Origin: Pseudomonadota bacterium
Lineage (GTDB): Bacteria; Pseudomonadota; Alphaproteobacteria; Acetobacterales; Acetobacteraceae
Length of the DNA: 43,082 nucleotides
Assembly: GCA_021805665.1 (NCBI GenBank)
Contig: JAJZEV010000105.1
Coordinates: 1-43,082, forward strand
Reading direction: 5' to 3'
A program made the translations under genes and the position numbers. Position 1 is the first letter of the stretch. Every line of letters starts with the position of its first letter. Positions 24,654 to 36,000 of this stretch are shown here, piece after piece. The notes below the pieces were generated by a model. The model was given only the letters and a program-made list of their open reading frames with translations. It searched no databases and had not been told where the DNA came from.

Positions 24654-26117
24654 TCAGGCTCCTGCCAGCATGGCTGGTGCGATCAGTGGTTCGCGCGGGC
24701 GTTCGGTCGATTCGCTGGTAATGGTCATGAAGACGTTGAACACCATCATCAGTCCGCCGATCAGGAAGAACACCCCGCCAAGCAGGCGGATGACGAAGAA
24801 CGGGTGAATGGCGACAACCGATTCGACGAACGAGTATTGCAGGAAGCCGAATTTGTCGTAGGCCCGCCACATCAGGCCTTCCATGATCCCCGCGACCCAC
24901 ATCGAAACGATGTAGAGCACGATGCCCAGGGTGGCGATCCAGTAGTGCCATGCCACCAGGCGCACCGAATACAGCGCCTTGCGGTTCCACAGCACCGGGA
25001 TCAAGTAATAGAAAGATCCGAACACGATGAAGGCGACCCAGCCCAGCGCGCCGGAATGCACATGGCCGATGGTCCAGTCGGTGTAGTGCGACAAGGCGTT
25101 GACCTCGCGCACCGACATGACCGGACCCTCGAAGGTGGACATGCCGTAGAAGCCGACAGCGGTGACCGAGAAACGAAGCCCGGGGTCGGTCCGCAGCTTA
25201 TCCCACGCCCCGGACAGGGTCATGATGCCGTTGATCATGCCGCCCCAGGAGGGCATCCACAGCATGATGGAAAATGCCATGCCGACGGTCTGGGTCCAAT
25301 CGGGCAGGGCGGTCCAGTGCAGATGATGCGGGCCCGCCCAGATATACAGGAAGATCAGCGTCCAGAAATGGACGATCGACAGGCGATACGAATAGACCGG
25401 GCGTCCGGCGGCCTTGGGAATGAAGTAATACATCATGCCCAGGAAGCCGGCCGTCAGGAAAAATCCGACCGCGTTATGGCCATACCACCACTGGACCAGC
25501 GCATCCTGCACCCCGGCATAGACCGAGTAGCTTTTGGCGCTGTACCAGGAAATCGGGATTGCCGCGTTGTTGACGATATGCAGCACCGCGATGGTGACGA
25601 TAAACGCCAGATAAAACCAGTTGGCGACATAGATGTGCGGCTCTGACCGTTTCAATATCGTGCCAAGAAAAATCAGCAGATAACAAACCCAGACAACGGT
25701 CAGCCACAGGTCCAGATGCCATTCCGGTTCGGCGTACTCCTTGCTCTGGCTGAAGCCAAGGACATAGCTGAGCGCGGCCATGACTATGAAAAACTGATAA
25801 CCCCAGAAAACGAAGTTCGCCAAAGCCTCGCCGCCGAACAGCCTCGCCCGGCAGGTGCGCTGGACGACATAGAACGAGGTGCCCAAAAGCGCCGATCCGC
25901 CGAAGGCGAAAATCGCGGCGGAGGTGTGGACAGGACGCAGGCGCCCGAAATTGCTGAACGACAGCCCCAGATTCAGCGCGGGCCAGGTCAGTTCCGCGGC
26001 AATGTAACAGCCAACCAGGAACGCCACGATGGCCCAGAACAGAGAGGCCACGACAAACTTCTTCACCACCGCGTCGTTATAGACGACCCGCGGCTCTGCC
26101 AGAGCATGATCAGACAT
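24654..26117 (-). CDS. ccoN: cbb3-type cytochrome c oxidase catalytic subunit CcoN
   Basis: 487 aa, twelve expected membrane helices. It contains the haem b and b3-CuB site that reduces O2 to water with high affinity. Diagnostic blocks are [14 protein letters not shown] (low-spin haem His), [27 protein letters not shown] (CuB His and the cbb3-specific Tyr region), [14 protein letters not shown] (two further CuB His), and [15 protein letters not shown] (haem ligands). It overlaps the small membrane ORF upstream by 8 nt. An FNR/FixK-type box precedes the operon, as expected for an enzyme made at low oxygen. Confidence 0.98.
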   Translation of the reverse strand: MSDHALAEPRVVYNDAVVKKFVVASLFWAIVAFLVGCYIAAELTWPALNLGLSFSNFGRLRPVHTSAAIFAFGGSALLGTSFYVVQRTCRARLFGGEALANFVFWGYQFFIVMAALSYVLGFSQSKEYAEPEWHLDLWLTVVWVCYLLIFLGTILKRSEPHIYVANWFYLAFIVTIAVLHIVNNAAIPISWYSAKSYSVYAGVQDALVQWWYGHNAVGFFLTAGFLGMMYYFIPKAAGRPVYSYRLSIVHFWTLIFLYIWAGPHHLHWTALPDWTQTVGMAFSIMLWMPSWGGMINGIMTLSGAWDKLRTDPGLRFSVTAVGFYGMSTFEGPVMSVREVNALSHYTDWTIGHVHSGALGWVAFIVFGSFYYLIPVLWNRKALYSVRLVAWHYWIATLGIVLYIVSMWVAGIMEGLMWRAYDKFGFLQYSFVESVVAIHPFFVIRLLGGVFFLIGGLMMVFNVFMTITSESTERPREPLIAPAMLAGA

Positions 26118-26328
26118 GGGTATTGCCCCTTGCGGTGGCCCGCGATTCGTCGCGCCGGTCGTGGTAGCGCTTGATCAGGCCGAGATCGAACAGGACCGCG
26201 AACCCGCTTAAACAAATTCCGAAAATATACATCTCGACGTCGGCGGCTCCCGCGACGAGAAACAGGCCGACGAGACCGAAACCGGCCATCATCAGTCCGA
26301 CGATTAGATCGCTCACGTTGTTTTCCAT
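26110..26328 (-). CDS. Small two-helix membrane protein leading the cco operon
   Basis: 72 aa from the ATG at 26328, which has AGGAGAGG 8 nt upstream; the track uses a GTG 6 nt earlier. Two hydrophobic helices ([23 protein letters not shown] and [21 protein letters not shown]) are followed by a basic tail ([16 protein letters not shown]). It overlaps ccoN by 8 nt, so the two are translationally coupled. I do not know a standard name; its position suggests a role in cbb3 assembly or stability. It is not CcoQ, which is present elsewhere in the operon. Confidence 0.75.
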   Translation of the reverse strand: MENNVSDLIVGLMMAGFGLVGLFLVAGAADVEMYIFGICLSGFAVLFDLGLIKRYHDRRDESRATARGNTHV

Positions 26329-26383
26329 CTGCACCTCTCCTGTGCGGCGGACAACAAAATGGCGTTACACTGGCGGATTAACA

Positions 26384-26397
26384 TTGATCCATGTCAA
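26384..26397. promoter_or_regulatory. FNR/FixK-type box between cco operon and safE-like gene
   Basis: TTGATCCATGTCAA, form TTGAT-N4-GTCAA, one base from a perfect FNR/FixK palindrome. For the cco operon a -41.5 placement puts the transcript start near 26349, about 21 nt before the ATG at 26328 with the ribosome-binding site in between, a good fit. It is also 35 nt upstream of the divergent gene's ATG at 26432. Confidence 0.75.
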
Positions 26398-26431
26398 TGC
26401 GCGGCCGGATGGTCTAGGCCAATCGGATGGG

Positions 26432-27163
26432 ATGCTGGAAAGCCTCCAATGGGCTAATGCTTTATGCACGTCCGACGTCGCGTTGCGCGGCGGATTGCTG
26501 GTGGGTCTGTTCATCGTCGGGGGGGCCGGCAGCGTCGTGCATTGCGGCCCGATGTGCGGTGCGTTCGTGCTGGGCCGGGTGTCGGAGCGTATGGCCCGCC
26601 TGCCGCCCGATCGGCTGTGCGAGTGGCAGCGCACGCGGAATGGGCTGCTGCTGCCGTATCATCTGGGGCGCCTGACCACCTATGCCGGACTGGGTGCGGC
26701 AGGCGCCGTTATGTTCGGTCGGCTGCCCTGGTTCAACGCGCTGTCGGCCGCGCTGCTGACATTCGCGGCCCTGACATTCTTGGGCCACGCGCTGGGCCGG
26801 TTGATGCCGATGCGCGATCCGATGCGCCTCTACGTGGGCAGGGCGATCGGGGCCGTAACCAGGCGAATCGGCCGGGGCTCGTTCGGTGGCGAGTATCTCT
26901 TCGGTGTGGCGCTGGGGTTTCTGCCCTGCGGTTTCCTCTATGCCGCCCTTGCCGCGGCGGCCGCGTCCGGCAATCCGGCAATGGGGGCCGCGGCGATGCT
27001 GATGTTTGGACTGGGTACCGCGCCTGTGCTGATGGTAATCGGGATTGCCGGCCAGGCGGCGGGGCGTCGCTGGAACCAGACGGCGATGGCGGCGGCCCCG
27101 GTGCTAATGGTGATGAATGCGGCGTTGCTGCTGCTGCTGGCGTGGCAGCGGCTCATGGCCTGA
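26432..27163 (+). CDS. Sulfite exporter TauE/SafE-family membrane protein (COG2836)
   Basis: 243 aa from the ATG at 26432; the upstream part of the track ORF overlaps the cco promoter and is not hydrophobic. Six or so membrane helices. Landmarks are GSVVHCGPMCGAFVLG near the start, RNGLLLPYHLGRLTTYAGLGA, and LGFLPCGFLYAALAAAAASGN, all typical of the COG2836 branch of the DsbD/TauE superfamily. Members of this branch often sit beside cbb3 oxidase genes and may help copper or haem-copper assembly. The paired Cys (HCGPMC and PC) suit metal or thiol chemistry. It is divergent from the cco operon and probably shares its FNR-type box. Confidence 0.85.
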   Translation: MLESLQWANALCTSDVALRGGLLVGLFIVGGAGSVVHCGPMCGAFVLGRVSERMARLPPDRLCEWQRTRNGLLLPYHLGRLTTYAGLGAAGAVMFGRLPWFNALSAALLTFAALTFLGHALGRLMPMRDPMRLYVGRAIGAVTRRIGRGSFGGEYLFGVALGFLPCGFLYAALAAAAASGNPAMGAAAMLMFGLGTAPVLMVIGIAGQAAGRRWNQTAMAAAPVLMVMNAALLLLLAWQRLMA

Positions 27164-27186
27164 CTCGGGGCTGCGCTGCCGCGGTA

Positions 27187-28083
27187 TCATGCCGCCGCCA
27201 TGTCGGGCACCACCATGCTCATCCGCGACAGATCGGCGATCGCGTGACCGTCGGCATCCAGGGTGACCGCGTCCGCATAGCGCATGCCGAACAGGACATG
27301 ATCGGCCATGTAGTTCTTCATATCCTGGACCAGGGCGTTCAACGCCTGATCGCGGGCTTCCAGCGTCAGGAACAGCCGGGCGCCGCCGGCAATCAAGGCC
27401 GAACCGTCCTTGCCGAACAGCGGGCTGGTTTCATCGATGGTGTGCATCAGCGTCCATGGCATCACGAATAACGGCAGATGGGACTGTAACAGATGCAGGT
27501 CATGGATCCGCCGGAACGACTCGCCCTCCTCGGTTTTCTCTGCCAGCAGAACGAACATCCGCGCGTTCGCACTGGTCATGATCGACATGCGGCCGCTGGC
27601 AAGGCGCACCATCAGCGTCGGCTTGCCGTTGCGTATGGCGACCACCGCATTGTCGGCATAGGAAATTTTAGCCTTGGGGCGGGAGAAGCGAACAAACAGC
27701 ACACCCGTCACGATCGCGGTGAATGCCGTGCCGGTCACGATTTCGGCCGCCGAGACGATGTGGCCATAGGTGGTGGAAGGCGCCATCACGCCATAACCGA
27801 CCGTCGCCAGCGTTTCGATGCTGAAGAAAAACACATCGGCGAACGACCCTGACCGAGCGTTGGCCACGTCGCCGGGGCTGATGACATACAGCGTGGCGAA
27901 CAGCAGGTTGATGGCCAGCCAGACCAGGATCATCGCGCCAATGAAACCCGGCCACGACAGGCTGACGGCCATATGATAGGGATCGCGCGGGTCGAAGCGG
28001 GAAACCCCCAGCTTCCACATGCCGAACTCCGCGCGTCCGATCCGCAGCGGCTTCGGCGTACGACGGTGGTTGCGGGTCGTCAT
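27187..28083 (-). CDS. KirBac-type inward-rectifier potassium channel
   Basis: 298 aa, the same size as KirBac3.1. An N-terminal slide-helix region (FDPRDPYHMAVSLSWPGF) precedes TM1 (about 44-68), pore helix and selectivity filter TVGYG at 94-98, TM2 (about 108-132), and a C-terminal cytoplasmic immunoglobulin-like domain of about 160 residues. The RFSRPKAKISYADNAVVA junction between TM2 and the cytoplasmic domain is typical. The ATG at 28083 is only 10 nt after the stop of the RND outer-membrane gene, so it may be the last gene of the efflux operon, an unusual partner. Confidence 0.92.
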   Translation of the reverse strand: MTTRNHRRTPKPLRIGRAEFGMWKLGVSRFDPRDPYHMAVSLSWPGFIGAMILVWLAINLLFATLYVISPGDVANARSGSFADVFFFSIETLATVGYGVMAPSTTYGHIVSAAEIVTGTAFTAIVTGVLFVRFSRPKAKISYADNAVVAIRNGKPTLMVRLASGRMSIMTSANARMFVLLAEKTEEGESFRRIHDLHLLQSHLPLFVMPWTLMHTIDETSPLFGKDGSALIAGGARLFLTLEARDQALNALVQDMKNYMADHVLFGMRYADAVTLDADGHAIADLSRMSMVVPDMAAA

Positions 28084-28093
28084 GGGCGTCCTT

Positions 28094-29518
28094 TTACGGC
28101 GTCAGCGGGCTGATGGTTTCGATCGTTTGCGGCAAATCGTCGGTGGTCCAGCCCCCGCCCAGTGCCTCGATCAGGGACACGCTGGCAACCAGGCGGCTTT
28201 GCTGCACCGCCAGGGCCGCCTGCTGATCCGACAGCAACAGGGCCTGTTCCGTAATCACACTTGTATAAACCACCGTCCCCGCCCGATAAGCGTTCAACGT
28301 CGCCTCCACCGCTCGGCTGGTCGAATCGACCGCGATCGCTTCGGCCCTGGCCTGCTGTTCCAGAATCCGCAGACTGGATAAGGCGTCCTCTACCTGCTGG
28401 AATGCGGTCAGAACGGTTTGGCGATAGGCCGCGACAGCGGTGTCGTAATTCGCCCGGGCGGCGACGACATCCGCGGCGCGCAAGCCGCCATTGTACAGGA
28501 CTTCGTTGCCCGCCGCGCCCAGCGACCAAATCTGGTTGCTGGCGCTGATAAGCTGGCTCAGGGGGTAGCCGGCGTATTCACCGAGCACGGACAGGGAGAT
28601 GTCGGGATAGTAGGCGGCGATCGCAACGCCGATCAAGGCGTTCTCCTGCTGCATCGTGCGTTCCGCCGACGCGATGTCGGGCCGCCGCTCCAGCAGCGCC
28701 GACGGCAGGCCGGGCGGCAGGACGGGCACATCGGACGCCAGCGGTGCCGGCGCGATTGTCAGGTCGGACGGCGCATGACCGGTCAGCAATGCGATGGCAT
28801 GTTCGTATTGCTGTCGTTGCACACCCACCGCAACCGCCGTCGCCTGAACCGATTGCAGCTGTGCCAGTGCGGTGACGTAGTCGATGCTGGACGCCGTTCC
28901 CGCGCGATACTGATTTTGCGTGATGTCAAGGGCACGCTGATACGCGGCGGCCGTTTGGTCCAGCAACTGTCCCAAAGCATCCTCGGCCCGCAAATCGAAG
29001 TAATCCACCGCCAGCGTCGCTTGTGCCGATAACTGGGCGTTCGCCAGGTCCGCCGCGCTGACCTGTGCGGCGGCCGTGCTGCTTTCCACCTGCCTGCGGA
29101 TACGGCCCCACACGTCCAGATCCCACGCCGCCGAACCGGTGGTGTTGTACTGGGTGGCGCTGTGCGACAGCGAAGATACAGAGCCGGCGCCGCCGCCATT
29201 GCGGGCCGCACCGACGCCAAGCCCAACGGCCGGAAACAGGCTGGATCTGGCGACGGCGACCTGCGCTTCGGCGTTGCGGTACTGGGCTTCGAATTGCTTG
29301 ATCGTCTGGTTCGATACCGCGACCATGGTTTCCAGCCGGTCCAGTTCCGGGTCGCGATAGACCGACCACCATGTGCCCTTGGCGGCGGAATCGGCAGGAT
29401 GGACGATTTTCCACCCGGCCAGTTCCTTGAACGCCGGGGACGCCGGGGCCTCTGGTTTGTTGTAGTCGGGACCAACCATGCAGCCGGCCAAAGCAAGGCA
29501 TAGAAACAGGTAACGCAT
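28094..29518 (-). CDS. RND efflux outer-membrane lipoprotein (NodT/OprM family)
   Basis: 474 aa from the ATG at 29518, which overlaps the RND stop (TAATG). The track extension to 29782 is not supported. Signal peptide [13 protein letters not shown] has the lipobox LAGC, then VGPDYNKPEAPASPAF, typical of NodT-family factors. Two long OEP repeats contain coiled-coil segments (for example LANAQLSAQATLAVDYFDLRA and LERRPDIASAERTMQQENALIG). It would form the trimeric outer-membrane tunnel for the MdtABC-like pump encoded just upstream. Confidence 0.93.
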   Translation of the reverse strand: MRYLFLCLALAGCMVGPDYNKPEAPASPAFKELAGWKIVHPADSAAKGTWWSVYRDPELDRLETMVAVSNQTIKQFEAQYRNAEAQVAVARSSLFPAVGLGVGAARNGGGAGSVSSLSHSATQYNTTGSAAWDLDVWGRIRRQVESSTAAAQVSAADLANAQLSAQATLAVDYFDLRAEDALGQLLDQTAAAYQRALDITQNQYRAGTASSIDYVTALAQLQSVQATAVAVGVQRQQYEHAIALLTGHAPSDLTIAPAPLASDVPVLPPGLPSALLERRPDIASAERTMQQENALIGVAIAAYYPDISLSVLGEYAGYPLSQLISASNQIWSLGAAGNEVLYNGGLRAADVVAARANYDTAVAAYRQTVLTAFQQVEDALSSLRILEQQARAEAIAVDSTSRAVEATLNAYRAGTVVYTSVITEQALLLSDQQAALAVQQSRLVASVSLIEALGGGWTTDDLPQTIETISPLTP

Positions 29519-32500
29519 TACTCGGCGGCCTCTGGCGTCGCGGTGCCGGGGAACGCCCGATACCAGTGTCGTTTCGCGAACAGCCGGAAGCGATCCAGAT
29601 ACAGATACACGACCGGCGTGGTGTACAGCGTCAGCACCTGGCTGACCATCAGGCCGCCGACGATGGAAATCCCCAGCGGACGGCGCAGTTCGCCGCCGTC
29701 GCCGAAACTCAGGGCCAGCGGCACCGCACCCAGCATCGCCGCCGCCGTGGTCATCATGATCGGGCGGAACCGCATCAGGCATGCCTCGAAAATCGCCTCG
29801 CGCGGGGACACGCCCGGGGTCCGTTCCGCTTCCAGTGCGAAGTCGATCATCAGGATGGCATTCTTCTTTACGATGCCCACCAGCAGGATCACCCCGATCA
29901 GCGCGATAATGCTGAATTCGGTGTTGAACAGCATCAGCGCCAACACCGCGCCCACCCCGGCGGACGGCAGGGTGGACAGGATGGTGATCGGATGGATGTA
30001 GCTCTCGTACAGGATGCCGAGCACGACATAGATCGCCACCAGCGCCGCCAGGATCAGGAACGGTTCGCTGCTGAGCGATTTCTGGAACACCGCCGCCGTG
30101 CCGGCGAAGGAACCGTGGATCGAGGCCGGCATGCCAATGTCGCGCATGGCGCTGTTCACGGCGGCGGTGGCGTCGCTGAGCGATTTGCCCTCGGCCACGT
30201 TGAAAGAGATCGTGCTGGCGACGAACGGCCCCTGATGGTTGACCGACAGAGCCGTGTGACCGGATTCGAAATGGGCGAATGCGGCCAGCGGAATCATCGT
30301 TTCCTTGCTGGTGCTCACCGCCGCGCCGGACGAGGCGACCCCTTTACCGATCGAGGTCAGCGCGTTGGTCGCCGCGTTGCGGGCGGAATTGGCGGCGATC
30401 GCCGCGGCGGTGTTGGTGCTGGCCGTCGCCGGGGTCACCACGGTTCCCACCACCGCATTGGTGATTTGCGTGCCTGACGCGTTGGCCCCGGCGGTGCTGA
30501 CATAGACATCGCGCAGCGTCTCGGGGCTTTGCCAGTAACGCGGCGCCACTTCCATGATCACATGATACTGGTTCTGCGCGCTGTAGATCGTGGACACCTG
30601 ACGCTGCCCGAACGCGTCGTACAGGGTGTTGTCGATCTGGCTGATCAGCAGGCCAAGCCGCCCGGCGGTCGCCCGGTCGATGACCAGGTTGCTGTCCAGG
30701 CCACTTTGCTGCTGGTCGGAACTGACATCCTTCAGAACCGGGGAATGCTCCAGCGCCGCTGTCAGTTTCGGCGCCCATTCGTAAAGATCGGCCGTGCTGT
30801 CGGCCTGCAGCGTGAACTGATAGGCCGCGTTGCTCAACCGCCCGCCAGCGCGGATATCCTGGATCGGAACCAGGAACAGCCTGGCCCCTGGCACGGCGGA
30901 CAGCGACCGGCGCAGCCGAACCATCACGGTATCGACGCCATCGCGCTCGCTGCGCGGCTTCAGCGACACGAAGACCCGCCCGCTGTTGACCTGGCCGCGG
31001 CTCCCGCCGCCGCCGGAACCGGTGAACCCGACCGCGGTCTGGACCGCCGGATCGTGCTCTACGATAATCGCCAGCTGGCGCAGCTTCTGCTGCATCGCCT
31101 GAAACGAGATGCTTTGATCGGCCTGGATGAAGCCCATCATCCGTCCGGTGTCCTGCTGCGGTATGAACCCCTTCGGCACGACGATATACAACGCGACATT
31201 CAGCCCGATCGTGACGAACAGCACCAAAACGACCAGCAGCGGATGGCGCAGCGACCACGCCAGCGTATGACCGTACAGCGTCTGCGCCCGGTCGAACAGC
31301 GCGCGCTTCGCCGGCTTGCTCCGGTCGGGCGGCTTCAGCATCAGCGCGCACATCATCGGCGTCGTGGTCAGCGAGATCGCCAGCGATACCAGGATCGCGA
31401 TCGACAGCGTGGCCGCGAATTCCCTGAACAGGCGTCCGATGATACCGCCCATCAGCAGGATCGGCAGGAACACCGCGATCAGCGACAGGCTCATGGAAAT
31501 GACGGTGAACCCGACCTCCTTGGCCCCGCGCACGGCCGCCTGCAGCCGCGGCATACCGTCTTCGAGATGGCGGGAGATGTTTTCCAGCACGACGATGGCG
31601 TCATCGACGACGAACCCGGTGGCGACGGTCAGCGCCATCAGCGACAAATTGTCGAGGCTGTAGCCCATAAGGTACATGACGCCGAAGGTGCCGGCGATGG
31701 AAACCGGCACGGCGATCGCCGGGATCACGGTCGCCCGGGCGCTGCGCAGGAACAGAAACACCACGACGGTCACCAGTCCGATCGACAGCAGCAGCGTCAT
31801 CTCGGTGTCGTGCAGGCTGGACCGGATCGTAACGGTGCGGTCGTTGGCGACCAGCATATCCATGTCGCGCGGCATTGCCGCCATCAACTGCGGGATCGCC
31901 GCCTTTACGCTGTCCACCGTGTCGATAATGTTGGCCCCGGGCGAACGGAACAGGATGACCAGCACGGCCGGCTGGCCCTGCGACAGCCCCAGATTGCGGA
32001 CGTTTTCCACCGAGTCCGTGACGTCGGCGACATCCGACAGGCGAACCGCCGAACCGTGGCGATAGGCGACTACCAGCGGCAGGTAGTCTTCCGCATGGTT
32101 GGCCTGATCGTTGGTGTAAAGCTGGTAATGGACGATCGGCGAATCGATCGCGCCCTTCGGGCTGTTGGCGTTGGCCGAGGCCAGCGCGGCACGCACATCC
32201 TCCAGCCCGATTCCATACTTGTACAGGGCGGTGGGGTTAAGCTCCACCCGCACTGCCGGCAGCGCCGCACCGCCGATAATGACCTGGCCGATGCCGTCGA
32301 TCTGCGAGAGTTTCTGCGACAGCACGTTGGTGGCCGCATCGTACATCTGTCCGCGCGTCAGCGTTCGCGAGGTCAGCGCCAAAATCAGAACCGGCGCATC
32401 GGCCGGATTGACTTTCCGGTAGATCGGGTTGGCGCGCAGGCTGGTCGGCAGGTCCGCCCTGGCCGCGTTGATGGCGGCCTCCACGTCGCGGGCGGCCCCG

Positions 32501-32805
32501 TCGATGTCGCGGTTCAGGCCGAATTGCAGCACGACCTCCACAGTCCCGACGGAACTGCTGGACGTCATTTCCGTCACGTCGGCGATTTGTCCCAGATGCC
32601 GTTCCAACGGTGCGGCCACGCTGCTGGCCACGGTTTCCGGGCTGGCGCCGGGTAACTGCGCCTGAACCTCGATCACCGGGAAATCGACCTGCGGCAGCGG
32701 CGAGACCGGCAGTTTGAAGAACGCGAAAATGCCCGCCAGCGCGATGCCGATGGTCAGCAGCGTGGTCGCGACCGGGCGGGCGATGAATGCGGCGGACAGG
32801 TTCAT
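29518..32805 (-). CDS. mdtC: RND multidrug efflux permease, MdtC-like
   Basis: 1095 aa from the ATG at 32805; the first 84 residues of the track ORF are out-of-family. The start [43 protein letters not shown] is typical of HAE-1 RND pumps. [17 protein letters not shown] and [17 protein letters not shown] carry the conserved TM4/TM10 proton-relay region signatures. Compared with E. coli MdtC (about 1025 aa) it has an Ala/Thr/Asn/Ser-rich insert of about 60 residues at roughly 772-835. The start overlaps the mdtB stop by 4 nt. MdtB and MdtC form a mixed trimer in E. coli. Confidence 0.94.
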   Translation of the reverse strand: MNLSAAFIARPVATTLLTIGIALAGIFAFFKLPVSPLPQVDFPVIEVQAQLPGASPETVASSVAAPLERHLGQIADVTEMTSSSSVGTVEVVLQFGLNRDIDGAARDVEAAINAARADLPTSLRANPIYRKVNPADAPVLILALTSRTLTRGQMYDAATNVLSQKLSQIDGIGQVIIGGAALPAVRVELNPTALYKYGIGLEDVRAALASANANSPKGAIDSPIVHYQLYTNDQANHAEDYLPLVVAYRHGSAVRLSDVADVTDSVENVRNLGLSQGQPAVLVILFRSPGANIIDTVDSVKAAIPQLMAAMPRDMDMLVANDRTVTIRSSLHDTEMTLLLSIGLVTVVVFLFLRSARATVIPAIAVPVSIAGTFGVMYLMGYSLDNLSLMALTVATGFVVDDAIVVLENISRHLEDGMPRLQAAVRGAKEVGFTVISMSLSLIAVFLPILLMGGIIGRLFREFAATLSIAILVSLAISLTTTPMMCALMLKPPDRSKPAKRALFDRAQTLYGHTLAWSLRHPLLVVLVLFVTIGLNVALYIVVPKGFIPQQDTGRMMGFIQADQSISFQAMQQKLRQLAIIVEHDPAVQTAVGFTGSGGGGSRGQVNSGRVFVSLKPRSERDGVDTVMVRLRRSLSAVPGARLFLVPIQDIRAGGRLSNAAYQFTLQADSTADLYEWAPKLTAALEHSPVLKDVSSDQQQSGLDSNLVIDRATAGRLGLLISQIDNTLYDAFGQRQVSTIYSAQNQYHVIMEVAPRYWQSPETLRDVYVSTAGANASGTQITNAVVGTVVTPATASTNTAAAIAANSARNAATNALTSIGKGVASSGAAVSTSKETMIPLAAFAHFESGHTALSVNHQGPFVASTISFNVAEGKSLSDATAAVNSAMRDIGMPASIHGSFAGTAAVFQKSLSSEPFLILAALVAIYVVLGILYESYIHPITILSTLPSAGVGAVLALMLFNTEFSIIALIGVILLVGIVKKNAILMIDFALEAERTPGVSPREAIFEACLMRFRPIMMTTAAAMLGAVPLALSFGDGGELRRPLGISIVGGLMVSQVLTLYTTPVVYLYLDRFRLFAKRHWYRAFPGTATPEAAE

Positions 32806-35800
32806 TCCGCCGGGCTCGATTCCGGCTTGCTCCCGCCGGAGGGGCCACGCAGCCGTAACGCCAGCCGGTCGAACATCAGATAGATGACCGGCGTGGTGAA
32901 CAGCGTCAGCACCTGGCTGACAATCAGCCCGCCGACGATGGCCACGCCCAGCGGCCGGCGCAGTTCCGATCCGGTTCCGTTGCCCAGCATCAGCGGCAAC
33001 GCGCCCAGCAGCGCCGCCATCGTGGTCATCAAAATCGGGCGGAATCGAAGCAGGCACGCCTGATGGATCGCCTCGCGCGGCGATTTGCCCTCCATCCGTT
33101 CAGCCTCCAGCGCGAAGTCGATCATCATGATCGCGTTCTTCTTCACGATGCCGATCAGCAGGATGATGCCGATGACAGAGATGATATCGATGGTGTCGCC
33201 AGCGATCAGCAGCGCCACCAGCGCCCCCACGCCGGCCGAGGGCAGGGTGGACAGGATCGTGACCGGGTGGATGAAACTCTCGTACAGCACCCCCAATACG
33301 ATGTACATCGTCACGATCGCCGCCGCGACCAGCAGCAGTTCGTTCGATAACGATGCCTCCAGTGCCGAGGCCGCCCCCTGGAACGCGGTCACGAAACTGA
33401 CCGGCAGGCCGATATCCTGCTCCGCCTTGCGGATGGAAGCGACGGCCGCCCCCAGCGAAGACCCCTTCGCGGTATCGAATGAAATCGCGGTGGCGGGAAA
33501 CTGCGCCAGATGGCCGATCTGCAGCGGGCCGGGCTTTTCCACCAGCTTGACGAACGAGGTCAGTTGCACCTGGCCGGTGGTGGACGCCGCCGATGGCAGG
33601 CGGATCGCCGCCAGCCCGTCCAGCGAGGTCTGCAACGACGGGTCCGCCTCCATGATCACACGATACTGGTTAGACTGGGTGTAGATCGTGGAAATGATCC
33701 GCTGTCCGAACAGATCGTACAGCGCGTTATCGACCGTCGCCGGCGTGATGCCGAACCGAGCCGCCGTTGCGCGGTCGATGACCACCTCGATCGTGCGGCC
33801 CTGCTGCTGAAGGTCGCTGGCGACATTGTCCAGGTCCGGCGATTCGTTCAGCTTTGCGATCAGCTTCGGAACCCACTCGTTGAACGCCGACAGGTTCGGG
33901 TTTTCCAGCACGAACTGGTACTGCGTGCGGCTGACCGAGGCGTCGATCGTTAAATCCTGCACCGGTTGCAGATACAGCGAAATGCCGGGCACGCCCGCTG
34001 TTTCCTGTTGCAGGCGGCGGGAAATCCCTGTCGCATCCAGGGTGCGGTCGTCTTTCGGCTTCAGGTTGATCAGGAACCGCCCGCTGTTCAGCGTTGTGTT
34101 GCTGCCGTCCACGCCGATGAACGAACTCAGGCTGACAACGTCGGGATCCTTCAGGATGGCGTCCGCCAGTGCCTGCTGGTGTTCGGCCATGGCTTGATAC
34201 GACGCACTTTGCGCCGCCACAGAGATTCCTTGCAGCAGCCCGGTATCCTGCACCGGAAAGAACCCTTTCGGAACCACCGTGTACAGCACCACGGTCAGCG
34301 CCATGGTCAGCAACGCCACCACCAGCGTTAGCGGCTGACGATCCAGCACCACGTTCAGCGCTCGGTCGTACCGCCCGATAATCCAGTTGAACCCCCGTTC
34401 GGCTTTCAGGTCGAACCTGTTGCGGTCCGCATCCGGCCTGTGGCGCAGCAGCTTGGCGCACATCATCGGCACCAGCGTCAGCGACACCACGGCCGAGATC
34501 ACGATGGTGACCGTCAGTGTGATGGCGAACTCGTGGAACAGCCGGCCCACCACATCGCCCATGAACAGCAGCGGAATCAGCACCGCGATCAGCGACACGG
34601 TCAGCGAGATGATGGTGAAACCGATCTGCTGGCTGCCCTTCAGCGCGGCGGCCAGCGGCGTTTCCCCCTCCTCGACATAGCGGGCGATATTTTCGATCAT
34701 CACGATCGCATCGTCCACGACGAAGCCGGTGGAAATCGTCAGTGCCATCAGCGACAGGTTGTCCAGGCTGAAACCCAGCAGATACATCGCCGCCAGGGTG
34801 CCGACCAGCGACAGCGGCACCGACATCGACGGAATGATCGTCGCCGGCAGGTTGCGCAGGAACAGGAATATCACGCCAACCACCAGTGCCACCGACAGCC
34901 CCAGCTCGAACTCCACGTCCGAAACCGATGCCCGGATGGTTGCCGTCCGATCGGTCAACACCGCGACGTCGATGGCCGCGGGAAGCGAGGCCTGCAACTG
35001 CGGCAACAGCGCCTTGATGGTATCGACGACCTTGATGACGTTGGCGCCCGGCTGGCGCTGGACGTTCAGGATCACCGCCGGGGTCTTGTCGGCCCAGGCC
35101 GCCAGTTTCGTGTTCTCGGCGCCGTTGACGACCTTCGCTACATCGCGCAGCCGAACCGGGCCGCCATTGCGGTAGGCGATGACCAGATCCAGGTATTGTT
35201 GCGGATCGGCGATCTGATCGTTTGCGTCGATGGTGGAAGATTGCGCCGGACCGTCGAAGCCCCCCTTGGGAATGTTGACGTTGTCATTGCTCAGGGTCGT
35301 GCGCACATCGTCGATGTTCAGGCCGTACGACCCAAGTGCCAGCGGATTGATCTGCACCCGCACCGCCGGGCGCTGTCCGCCGCTGATGCTGACCAGCCCG
35401 ACGCCCGGCTGCTGAGAGATTTTCTGCGCCAGCATCGTGCTGGCCAAATCCTGCACCCGGGTCAGCGGCAGCGTCTTAGAGGTCAGCGCCAGGGTGATGA
35501 TCGGCGCGTCGGCTGGATTGACCTTGGCATAGATCGGCGGCGTCGGCAGATCGGCCGGCAACAGATTGCCCGCCGCGTTGATCGCCGCCTGCACCTCCTG
35601 CTCCGCCACATCCAGGCTGACATCGAGGCCGAACTGCAAGGTAATCTCCGACGCGCCGGCCGAACTGGTGGAAAACATCTGGTTCAGGCTGGGCATCTGC
35701 CCGAACTGAACCTCCAGCGGCGAGGTGACGGAGGAAGTCATCACTTCGGGACTGGCGCCGGGATAGAAAGTCTGGACCTGGATCGTGGGATAATCGACGT

Positions 35801-35915
35801 TCGGCAGCGCCGAAATCGGCAGGAACTTATAGGCGGCGAACCCGACCATCAGGATCGCCGCCATCAACAGCGTGGTGGCGACCGGGCGGAGGATGAACAG
35901 GCGGGAGGGATTCAT
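32802..35915 (-). CDS. mdtB: RND multidrug efflux permease, MdtB-like
   Basis: 1037 aa, normal length. Begins [43 protein letters not shown]. Conserved features are [19 protein letters not shown], the periplasmic porter domains, [23 protein letters not shown]-like segment [19 protein letters not shown], and [17 protein letters not shown]. It exports substrates driven by the proton gradient, working with MdtA and an outer-membrane factor. It is 85 nt downstream of mdtA and overlaps mdtC by 4 nt. Confidence 0.95.
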   Translation of the reverse strand: MNPSRLFILRPVATTLLMAAILMVGFAAYKFLPISALPNVDYPTIQVQTFYPGASPEVMTSSVTSPLEVQFGQMPSLNQMFSTSSAGASEITLQFGLDVSLDVAEQEVQAAINAAGNLLPADLPTPPIYAKVNPADAPIITLALTSKTLPLTRVQDLASTMLAQKISQQPGVGLVSISGGQRPAVRVQINPLALGSYGLNIDDVRTTLSNDNVNIPKGGFDGPAQSSTIDANDQIADPQQYLDLVIAYRNGGPVRLRDVAKVVNGAENTKLAAWADKTPAVILNVQRQPGANVIKVVDTIKALLPQLQASLPAAIDVAVLTDRTATIRASVSDVEFELGLSVALVVGVIFLFLRNLPATIIPSMSVPLSLVGTLAAMYLLGFSLDNLSLMALTISTGFVVDDAIVMIENIARYVEEGETPLAAALKGSQQIGFTIISLTVSLIAVLIPLLFMGDVVGRLFHEFAITLTVTIVISAVVSLTLVPMMCAKLLRHRPDADRNRFDLKAERGFNWIIGRYDRALNVVLDRQPLTLVVALLTMALTVVLYTVVPKGFFPVQDTGLLQGISVAAQSASYQAMAEHQQALADAILKDPDVVSLSSFIGVDGSNTTLNSGRFLINLKPKDDRTLDATGISRRLQQETAGVPGISLYLQPVQDLTIDASVSRTQYQFVLENPNLSAFNEWVPKLIAKLNESPDLDNVASDLQQQGRTIEVVIDRATAARFGITPATVDNALYDLFGQRIISTIYTQSNQYRVIMEADPSLQTSLDGLAAIRLPSAASTTGQVQLTSFVKLVEKPGPLQIGHLAQFPATAISFDTAKGSSLGAAVASIRKAEQDIGLPVSFVTAFQGAASALEASLSNELLLVAAAIVTMYIVLGVLYESFIHPVTILSTLPSAGVGALVALLIAGDTIDIISVIGIILLIGIVKKNAIMMIDFALEAERMEGKSPREAIHQACLLRFRPILMTTMAALLGALPLMLGNGTGSELRRPLGVAIVGGLIVSQVLTLFTTPVIYLMFDRLALRLRGPSGGSKPESSPAE

Positions 35916-36000
35916 GCGCCGCCGCCGGTTCCGCGCCGATCGGGGAGGGCGGCGAAGCGGGCCGGCGGCTTCCCTTCGCCAAGGCTACAGGCCGCCGCCA

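Noticed and set aside
24642-25646. 334-aa plus-strand ORF opposite ccoN
   Set aside because: Antisense to the catalytic subunit; no domain.
30529-32655. 708-aa plus-strand ORF opposite mdtC
   Set aside because: Composition dominated by Arg, Gln, His, Asp and no recognisable domain; it mirrors the RND gene.
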